Assembly (NCBI RefSeq): GCF_025602895.1
Contig: NW_026516212.1
Span: 310,001 to 374,000, forward strand
Length of the DNA stretch: 64,000 nt
DNA from: Polychytrium aggregatum
Lineage: Eukaryota; Chytridiomycota; Chytridiomycetes; Polychytriales
Reading direction: 5' to 3'
A program made the translations under genes and the position numbers. Below, piece after piece: positions 55,921 to 64,000 of the stretch; the stretch's first letter is position 1, and each line of letters opens with the position of its first letter. The notes below the pieces were generated by a model. The model made no database searches. It saw nothing but the letters and a program-made list of their open reading frames with translations, and was not told the DNA's origin.

Positions 55921-57823
55921 TCAATCACTCTTGGAGTTGTCCAAGATCTTTGTGACATCATCCACGAGCTTGAGGTCTTCCAAAAACGGTATCAGATCCA
56001 AGAGTTCGGTGTCGTTCGGATCACTGAACCAGCTGGTGATTGGGATGGCGTTGCTGGGATGGAAGATGTAGGATGCCGGAGAGTTGTCGAGGATGATGAC
56101 GTCTCTCAGGTCGCGTCCCAGTTGGCCGAGATCCTGTTTGGTTACGACAGAGCAGTCAGCACGGATGCCGTTGTGCCGCCCCGGCTGCGACATCCGGCTG
56201 ATCGTCCCCCAATGGATCGACGAATGCAGACAGCCCCACATCGCGATCAGAGGGCAAGAAAGGTGGAAGGAAGCTTACTTTGACGTAGTTCCCCTTGTGG
56301 TGGATGCACGCCTCTCTGAACAGTCTATGGTCGACAACCCCATATTTGTCGAGCTTGTCTAGAACAGGGTCGGCATACTGGCAGAGTTGGAGCACAAAAA
56401 AAGAAAATGCAGGCGTGAGGACACAGCAGCTCAGGCACCGATTGGCGGCTACCAACAGATCGAGCACAGGCTGGTACGACGTACCTTTGCCAGACTAGCT
56501 GTGAACACAACAATCTCGAACTGGGGGCCCAGCCGCTGCAAAAACACATCGACTCCAGGTCGCTTTAGCACGTAAACATTATGGACTTGATCATCAATCT
56601 CAACGGGGATAATGAAATCGGCTTGAGGCACCGGCTGAGTGTTGTGTGGCCAAAGGGAAAGGCGCGGTACGAGAGGAGAGCAAAGGTCCCGTGTGAGCGA
56701 ATGAATGAAGGGCGACGATGGCAGCGTCGAGCAGAATCGATCTGAGCGGAACTAAGCAAAGCACACTCCAAGCAGACAGCTGCTCGGGGCGGCAGGTACA
56801 GGGCGCCGGAACAAGAAAGCGGCGAGCCAGCCATAGAATGCCAGCGCAGGGCCACGTCAGCTCGTACCTTGAAGGAACTGTGGACCAGAGTTTCATCCAG
56901 GTCCAGAACCAGACATTTCTTTCCGTTGTCCTCGTCCTCGAGCGGCGGCAAGAGGTACACCTTTGAGTTGGATAGCTGGCGTCAACAGAACAGGAGGGCA
57001 GTATGTGGAAATCAGTGCTTGCACACGCACATCGAGTCTCGGGTCAAGACAGATGAGAGACAAACAGCCCGCCCGGTATTGGACCAACGGAGAGAGTTCG
57101 GGCACAACTACGCAACCACAGGGTCAGCGGAACTGTGTCGAATGAATGCATGGACAGGACATACTGTTGGGCTCGGCTTGGGCTTTGGCGATGGGGTTGG
57201 TGCTGTTTTGATGATGGCCTTTGCGACTGGGGCAACAGACGGGTCATGGTCCTTCTCGTCGAGCTCGGCCTCCATGTCCCGCAGTCCACAACGGCAGCAT
57301 GAGAATATCGAGTTGAAGGAAGACTTCCACTGTGACGGTTTTTTGAATCGAAATGATGAGGTCCGCTTGGACGGTTCGACACTGTTTCCAGCTGGGGACC
57401 AGGAAGGAGCGATGAAGCCAAGGTGTGGGAAGGGACGCGAATACGAGAGGGAGAAAGAGAGAGAGAGAGATGAAGAGCACTGAGTCAGCATCCGGAGATG
57501 TTTCGCTTCACGGCCCAAGGTCGAGCCACCTCAATGGAGCCTGTCCGCGTGGCAGCGCATTTTGCCGCACCCAGACGGAACAGGCCGTGCAGCGTTACAA
57601 GACAGCCCCGGCGGACGAGGGGTGCCGTTTGGGCCGGAGGCCGGTACCGACCGTTTTTCTGCTGGGAGGGAAGGGACGACGATCGATCCATCGGAATAAC
57701 CGGGGGCAGGGATCCTCCGCCAGCGATGCTGGGTTTGACTTGCGTGATGATGCCAGCCAGGCTGGACTCCTTGTCGATTCCCGGAGGAGCCACCTGGGTG
57801 ATGAGGCTTTCTGGGGCCGTCAT
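55921..57823 (-). CDS. SCP/PSR-type HAD phosphatase (CTD small phosphatase family)
   Basis: Six exons: 57823-57652, 57391-57165, 56975-56868, 56634-56485, 56377-56279, 56133-55921, giving 322 residues. The N-terminal half is polar with a Cys cluster ([10 protein letters not shown]) that could be palmitoylated as in Psr1. The catalytic FCP1-homology domain starts at [20 protein letters not shown], with the [12 protein letters not shown] motif (nucleophile Asp). [53 protein letters not shown] and [20 protein letters not shown] follow, all typical. It dephosphorylates Ser/Thr, for example the RNA polymerase II CTD (SCP) or membrane stress-response targets (Psr1). The exon 1/exon 2 junction has an alternative donor 8 bases downstream. 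Confidence 0.92.
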
Positions 57824-60064
57824 GCTCAAGTGATCTGGGGTTTGAGAGTGTGGGAGGGATTGGGCGTCCGGATGGAGGAGCACGGTAGGGCCAAGCTGCG
57901 CTTCTGGGTTGACACTGCTGCGGATTAAGCTCTACGAGATCTGCGACACAGCAGCGGGATGGTGGACAAGACGAGATCGAGCGGCAGCGGGCGTCAGCAA
58001 CGGCTTGGGGATCGAGGGACCGAGCGAGCGACTTTATGGTCGCGATCGGGCGGCTCGCCTGGAAACGAAGACAGCGCAGACAACCGGCGCAGTCGTCCAG
58101 ATGTCTCCATCAACGACTTCCAGTGCAAAGCGGAGCAATAAGAAGGGGGGGGTCCCGAGGAGATCGTGTCCGGCTCTGCGCGAGTCCCGAAGGAAAATGC
58201 TCGTTCGCGCTGGAGGCACAGCCCAAGAACGACGGCGGTGGACCAGAAGCAAGTCCACAGACGACGGCCGAGCGGCGGCCAAGCAAATTGCGGAGGCAAG
58301 GACCTACCCCTGTGAGGCCAAGACGGTGTCGGAGGGTTTGAGAACAATGCGCAGGGCAGAAAGGCAAAAGACAACCCGTTAGGGACAGCGCAGGGATCCG
58401 AGAGCCAGGGGGGAAGGGCGATCACACGCCTTGGCTTCGCTCAGCATCGGCCAAGTAGTCTCGGGTCGCGGATATGCACGGAGGCCGCACGAGAGACATG
58501 TTTCCAGGCAATCCACGCCTATGAGTTTGCGGGAAGAGACGCAGGGGTCGCCCAGCAGCAGAGTGGGCTGGTGGCAACGAAGCCGGCCAGGACCGACGCT
58601 GAGAGCGTGTGGACCGCCATCGTCATGGTCTTGGCGAGACAGCCCAGGCAGCCCAGGCAGTCGAGAGAGCAGGCCGCCAGGGCTCAGATGGCGGCCACGC
58701 CCTGTGTTTGCCCGAGATGCATCCGCAAACAATCGAAAAAAGAGCTGCTTTGCCGTGTTGGCCGCCAGGAGCAGGAACAACAGGGCGAGCAGATCGATGG
58801 CAGGGGCCTCCGGAGACGGATGTAGGCCGACGACACGGCGACAGCGACCGTGTTTGTGCCTACCAGAGATTGGATGGCCTCGATGAGACGGAAAGCCGGC
58901 TCGAGAGGGGGTAAGGAAGAGGTAGAGGGCTGCTGGGGGCTCCTTGGACAGATGCGACCAGAAAGCAGGTGAGGGAAAGGCGAGGAGACGGCGCCAGCAC
59001 GAGGGGGGAGGCGAGGAGCAAAGCCGAGAGGGCAGTCGGCCCAGCGAGCAGCGAGAGCGGCGAGGCGCGGGGAAAGTAATGGCGAGATTTAAGGGGGCGA
59101 GACCGAGGCCGACAGACCGAGAGACCGAGAGATATTCGGACCGACCGACCGAGAGGCAGATCGGCTCGCAGCGCTGTTGTGCAAGTGCGAGTGCGAGTGC
59201 GAGTGCGAGTGCAAGTACAAGTGCGAGTGCAAGTGCAAGTGCAAGTGCAAGCGCGAGTGTGCTGCGGTGGTGGTGCAGTGGCACTCAGCAGCACTGGGCG
59301 AAAAGAAAGAAAGCGCCGGCCTGGGATGAGGGTGGTAGGACAGGGTCGTGCACAGAGTGGTGGACACTGTCGGGCACACTGTCGGGCACACAGCGGCCAA
59401 CAGAAATCCATCAGTCGACCAAAGGACAGTTGCACAGGCCGAGCCGCCATGGGCCGTCGCTCTCCCCCCTCTGGCCGCTCGCAATGCCGTCTGTGCGCGT
59501 CGGGGCCGACCAAACAGGGCCGCACAAGAAAGCCGTGCAACAGACCTGCGCGAGGCGATGGTCCTTGGCGCATGGCAAGACCCGTCCGGGTGCACTGCCG
59601 TCGCACCAGCGCGCTTCCGGCCGCGCTCTGGCTTTCCTCCCTCGCGCGTCATGGAAACTGGACCTGGGCGGTATCGGCGGTGCATGTCGTTGATGCCATC
59701 CATGCTATCCATGTCATTCACGCCATCCATGCCATCCATACCATGCATGTTGGCCGTGTCCGAGGATTGGCGTTGCCGATTCACGCATGCTGCCAGAGTG
59801 GAACGCACCAATCGGCCGCAGAACCCCACGACGCTGGCCGCTGCTCGCTGCGGCGATCGGGACCATCCGTTCAGCCTGCCAAGCTCCCAGGGTGACCCGC
59901 CATCCGACCACTCTCCAGCCACACTCCAGTCGCTCTCCATACAATGCCGCCGAATCGTGGCCCACTTCCTTGGGGTTCCGGCTGATATTGTTGTTGCTTT
60001 TTTTGTATTGTGCATCTAGTGTGCGGCGGCTCGGATCGCTTGTGGGTCGGGGCGGCCGCGGCGC
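57824..60064. other. Intergenic region with (GTGCGA)n repeat
   Basis: No exon recognised over 2.2 kb. The part 57930-59100 is again purine-rich on the plus strand. A hexamer-like GTGCGAGTGCGA/GTGCAA repeat lies at 59182-59262, and a CATCCATGCCATCCATAC-type repeat near 59692-59745. Low-complexity minus-strand ORFs (Leu-Ala repeats) come from these repeats. It should hold the promoter of the phosphatase gene and the 3' UTR of the ARID gene. Confidence 0.55.
59182..59262. repeat. Hexanucleotide repeat GTGCGA/GTGCAA
   Basis: About 13 units of a six-base repeat with G/A variation and one GTACAA. It encodes Ser-Ala or Leu-Ala repeats in apparent ORFs and is not thought to be coding. Confidence 0.9.
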
Positions 60065-63000
60065 TCACGAGTTGATCAGAAACAGGAGTTCGGCCAGCTG
60101 CTTGGCAATCTCCTCGCTCTCGATCGCGTCGGTGTCGATCCCGGTTGCTCCTCCCGTCGGGCCTGGTCGCCGACTTGCGCCAGGCTGCAGTTTGCTTGGA
60201 GTCGCCAGAGGGCCACGTCCGCCTCCGCTACCGCCTCCGCCTTGGCCCGACAGGACCAATTCGCTGCTTCGGGCTGCTGCCGTCCGGCGACCTTCTTCGT
60301 GCACCATGATCGCCAAGATGTCGTCCTCAACGCCGTTCAGCTTCATGGACTTGCGGTTCGGTCTGCTGCGCGCCAGCTCCATCATGATCTGGATGATCCG
60401 CAGCCGGATCGAACTCGTCACGCCGATTCCGCCCGCATCCATCCGCGACCGCCCTGGAGCGAGGCCGTCTGGCGTCGGAATCAGCGAAACGAGGTACCGA
60501 AGGACATGTGTCTGACTTCCAAGGCGCTCGAGCAAGCCTTGCGCTGGGCTGCGGCTTTGGCTCCTCGCTGCTGTGTCGTCGTGGCCTGGGGTTTCGGTCG
60601 GCGACATTGCGCGGCCCTCGTGGCCATGGCCGATCAGTAGCAGGCTATGGATCACCATCAGAGCACATTCAAGCCGCGCCTGCTGCTGTTCGCTTTGCTG
60701 GGTAGTGGTCCCAACCTCGGTCCGGCCGCGCCCGATTTCCCCCGGGCCAGGAAGGAGCTCCACAACCCGATCCAAAAGTCGACAGAGCAGGCTGGTGTCT
60801 GCACATCGCTGAACAGATTCTTGGTTGCTTGACACCACGAGAGTCTTGGCAAGGGCATCCAGGGCAACGCCGGCGTAAAAGTCGTCGTCGTCTCCAATAT
60901 CAGCCTCGCAATAGTCTGCGATCAGCTCCAAAATTGCCTTCACTACCTTGGCTTCGCGGCCCGGCGGTGCATTCGTCGAACCAGGGGCATGGATTGATGT
61001 GGCCGAATGGGCGCCGCCGGTGATCGCACCATTGACTGCAACAGGAAAGGGGTCGCTCGGAGTGGATTTGTGATGACTGCCTGGCCCAGGGATGTGCTGC
61101 AGACTTGGATTCAAACGGAGCTGGGTGCCCAAGTTGGACAGGACAACGACCGCATTCTGCCGATGCTCGACCAGTCGGGCAGCGGTGATGCAGTTGGTGC
61201 GCAAAACGGCAATGCGTTGATCGACGCTGCGGTCGTCGTCGTCGTTGTCGTCGCTATCGCCTTCAGATTCTCCGCCATATCGAAGAAAACTAAACACTGG
61301 AAGCTCATCGTTGTCGTCCTCGTCTTCATCTTCGTCCTCGTCCTCGTCCTCGTCTTCGTCCTCGTCAAGACCGAGATTCGCATCATCCCCATCGATTTTT
61401 GCGCGCGTCCGCTTCTTGTATTTTCTTGCCAAGCGTGAGCCATTGTCGTTATCGAGGCACCTGCCGCGCACGCTGGTGACCAGCGCCTCGATGAACCGAG
61501 GGTGCCGGGCAAGGTACCGTTGGTTCTCGGGAACGAATGACAGGTTACGGACAATGTTGCTGATGGCGTAGGCAATCTCCATTTTTTGGCGATGCTCATG
61601 TCCGCAGGCGTTGTCGTTCCAGTCGCCGCGCCGCATGATGAAGCCGTTCGACAGATCGACGCCCAGAAGGCGCTCGGGGGTGTCACGGTGCTCCTTGGTC
61701 CGCGGCCGATGAAGCGCCGTCGATAACGCCAAGGATTCAGCTGCAAGCTTGGTCTCAGCCCCATTCCTTGAGCCGGAATCGATCGTGCGCTTCCGATCGA
61801 TCTGGACACCTTCATCAATCCCATTCTCCACTTTGACAACCACGTCGCCGCGTTTCCGCTTGCGGCCTGGAGGCCGCAATGATGAGTCCCGTGCGACGCC
61901 ATTGCACTCTGTTTCAAAGCATCGGATCCACAGCTTGAGCAGCTCGTCCGCAAGGAGTGGGCATCGCTCGAGGTAGAGAATCGGGTAATCGTTCTGACTT
62001 CCATCCGTCGAACTGATGACCGAAAGGACATTGAGAGCGTACGCGACGGCAATGTCCATGCCACACTTGAGTTGCATCGTCAGTGTGTATATCTCTACTG
62101 AGCCTGCAAGGCAAATTCATGTACAAGGCGCATTAGCGAGGATCACCCAGTTGCGAACGGCGCTCACTCTCAGCATTCCAAAAGTTGCGGCCAGAAGCAT
62201 TTTCTCGCCACGCAACAGGTCCTCGGGGCTCATGTACCAAATGTGGTGGCCGCTGATCAGATCCGTCGTCTGTCAACAGACACCTCGGCCCCGGTCCTGA
62301 GTTCAGGCAGCCCATACTAGCAGGCCTTGTCAGCAAAACACCCAGCCAAAACGACTTACCAAGCTGCTCTTTCGACATTGGATAGTGATGCTTGAAGTTC
62401 GCAAAGAGATCGACGTTGATGCCAGCGTATGCGCTGTCGATACGACCGCTCGCCGGTGTTTGCAGGTGTCGAGATCCATGGGCCATCATGCCCCCCTCGC
62501 CTTCGGAAGGGAACGAGGCATGAGCCGGATGCCCCTGCTTCAAGCCGGGCTTCATCATGTGCGGCATGCCCTTGGGAGGGGCCACAGGGTACAAAGCCGG
62601 ACCAGCCGAAGGAGCAGTCTGCGCAGCGCCAACCGCACCCGGCTGAACGCCATAGACCATTTCGCCAGGGCCCTTTTGCATCGAGCCGACCAAATGCCCG
62701 GCCGCTGGAGAATATGGGAGCTGCGACTGGAAAAGCTGCTGTTGAAGGGGGAAGGCGTGCGGCTGGGGCGTCATCAACGGAAGCGGTGGATGCTGACCGA
62801 CCATAGAAGTGTGGACCAACGGTGATGGCACCTGTTGTTGCTGCTGCTGGTGCTGCTGCTGCTGCGGTGTTGATGGTAGCTGCTGTTGCTGCACCAGGCG
62901 AACAGGAGTTGAAAATACAGGCGGTGTACCTGGACTTTGTTGTGCAAACTCAGGGGCTGCACCAGGTTGCGTTTTTACATCGGAACGGCCTGGCTCGCCA

Positions 63001-64000
63001 AGTCCAGCGACGGCCGGAGGCATCTTGATTCCAGCTGCATTTGCTGATGGTGTGTCCGTCCCGGGAGCTGCGTGCTCGGCGCGATGCTGGATGGAAGCTG
63101 GACCGTGCAAAGCCGATGGATCCATTGTTTGAGGGACGGTGGCAGTGGCGGCAGTGCTCGTTATGACAGGGGATCGACCAAGCACCTCCGCACTTGCGTG
63201 GGAGAGTGCGGGACTTGCAATCTTGGAGTGATCCAGCGGCAGTCCATCTGCATGACTACCGGCGCCGTGAGGATAGGGGCCACCAGAAGCTGCTCCAGCG
63301 CTTGTGACATTGGTGCCTGCTGCCGAAGGTCGACCATGACCAGCAGCAGAGCCCGATGCCGGCTGGGTCCTGTCCACCAATACGTTTGCCATCGCCTGAA
63401 CAGATGCACTCCGTTCGTGAGCTGCCATTAGCTTCTTGTTGCCGAGGATGAACTGCTCAAACTCTCGGAACCAAAAAATATACAGATCCCGGATCTGGAT
63501 CGGCTGAATGGCACGAAGCCCGAGTTTGGACGTGATCAGCGACCAATCGGGTATCTACAGGAACGGCGAGGCAGCCCGTAGGGCAGATGTGGTCAGCAAC
63601 CAAAGCAACCAAAGCAGCCGTGATAGTCGCGGATCAACCTCATCGCTCGCAGGTGTCGGTAGATCGATGGCACGAGACGCTGTGATCCGACCTCGCCACA
63701 TCCTGCCACAGATTCAACCGGTGTGCGAGCTCAGGGGTACAGCCGCGACTTACATGCTCGCAGCCTCCATGACCAATCACGAGCCTGCACAGCAGGTGCA
63801 GATCGACGGTGCATCCTTCAAAGCTGACAAACGAGGTGAATGGCGTCGACTTGCGCTTCTCGAGGATGGCGTATCTCTGCCGCAGCGCCGGATCGGTTGA
63901 TGGTGGCATGACGGTCTCGCTGATGGCCTTTTGCATCCGCTTCCAGAACACGGAAAAGATCCGGTCAAAGTCGGGACGTGCATTGATCGAGGAAATCGAA
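60065..64000 (-). CDS. ARID domain protein, SWI/SNF subunit (Swi1/ARID1 type), partial (N-terminus beyond window)
   Basis: Visible exons are 64000-63752 (5' end outside), 63554-62360, 62269-62168 and 62103-60065, all in phase, about 1194 residues so far. The ARID domain spans the first junction: FDRIFSVFWKRM, then CTVDLHLLCRLVIGHGGCEH|IPDWSLITSKLGL. A Pro/Gln-rich region with poly-Gln (QQQQHQQQQQQ) follows. The C-terminal half resembles the Swi1/BAF250 armadillo region: TMQLKCGMDIAVAYALNVLSVIS, IAYAISNIVRNLSFVPENQRYLARHP and VALDALAKTLVVSSNQESV, interrupted by a long Glu-Asp repeat (about 61310-61365). Family knowledge: it is the DNA-binding, activator-contacting subunit of SWI/SNF remodellers. 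Exon 62269-62168 is the least certain part. Confidence 0.82.

Noticed and set aside
58379-59284. 301-codon minus-strand ORF with Leu-Ala repeats
   Set aside because: Produced by the six-base GTGCGA repeat and by pyrimidine-rich composition.

Overview
The window is nuclear DNA of a fungus and most probably of a flagellated (zoosporic, chytrid-like) fungus. It is GC-rich, and its genes are split by many short spliceosomal introns with clear GT...AG ends and CTRAY branch points. I rebuilt every gene below by hand, checking reading phase across each junction. Fungal marks are URA3, PRO3, RIO1, a sphingolipid C9-methyltransferase and extracellular GH16 and GH20 proteins. Marks of a flagellate are an OFD1 (centriole/basal-body) homologue, a SPEC3/STUM-family protein and a PAS-containing class III guanylate cyclase, all of which non-flagellated fungi generally lack. 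The species cannot be named from this sequence.

Layout. 1-1225 (-) LEA2-like single-pass membrane protein, cut by the window edge. 1654-5558 (-) coiled-coil/PAS/guanylate cyclase. 6555-10956 (+) M1 zinc aminopeptidase. 11416-16650 (-) OFD1. 17002-19685 (-) F-box/WD40 protein. 20422-21393 (-) GH16-like protein lacking one catalytic Glu. 21897-22488 (-) small secreted Cys/Lys-rich protein. 23784-25313 (-) sphingolipid C9-methyltransferase with a leader intron. 26742-28647 (-) unrecognised protein. 29805-32897 (+) F-BAR/PH protein. 32973-34135 (+) unresolved small gene. 34725-35984 (+) PRO3. 36284-37105 (-) URA3, divergent from 37484-40842 (+) RIO1. 41297-43988 (+) peroxisomal acyl-CoA/4CL-type ligase. 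44284-45443 (+) DUF1295 membrane reductase. 45627-49425 (+) TIR-NACHT-WD40 protein. 50011-52556 (+) GH20 hexosaminidase. 53194-54160 (+) SPEC3-like protein. 55921-57823 (-) SCP/PSR-type phosphatase. 60065-64000 (-) ARID/SWI1-type subunit, cut by the window edge.

There is no operon logic: genes are monocistronic and face both ways. Themes are flagellum/centriole biology (OFD1, SPEC3, possibly the cyclase), wall and surface chemistry (GH20, GH16-like, CBM19-like secreted protein, sphingolipid methylation), signalling and turnover (cyclase, F-box/WD40, phosphatase) and housekeeping (PRO3, URA3, RIO1, aminopeptidase, SWI/SNF).

The most unusual locus is the TIR-NACHT-WD40 gene. It has the architecture of an NLR/STAND immune receptor with the TIR NADase glutamate apparently in place, but carries a one-base frame change in its central exon. 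Other points are very small exons (9, 11, 13 and 16 nt coding), several likely GC-AG introns, a cyclase with an altered catalytic motif, and many short tandem repeats sitting mainly in introns and gene flanks. No tRNA, rRNA, CRISPR or transposon was found by reading.
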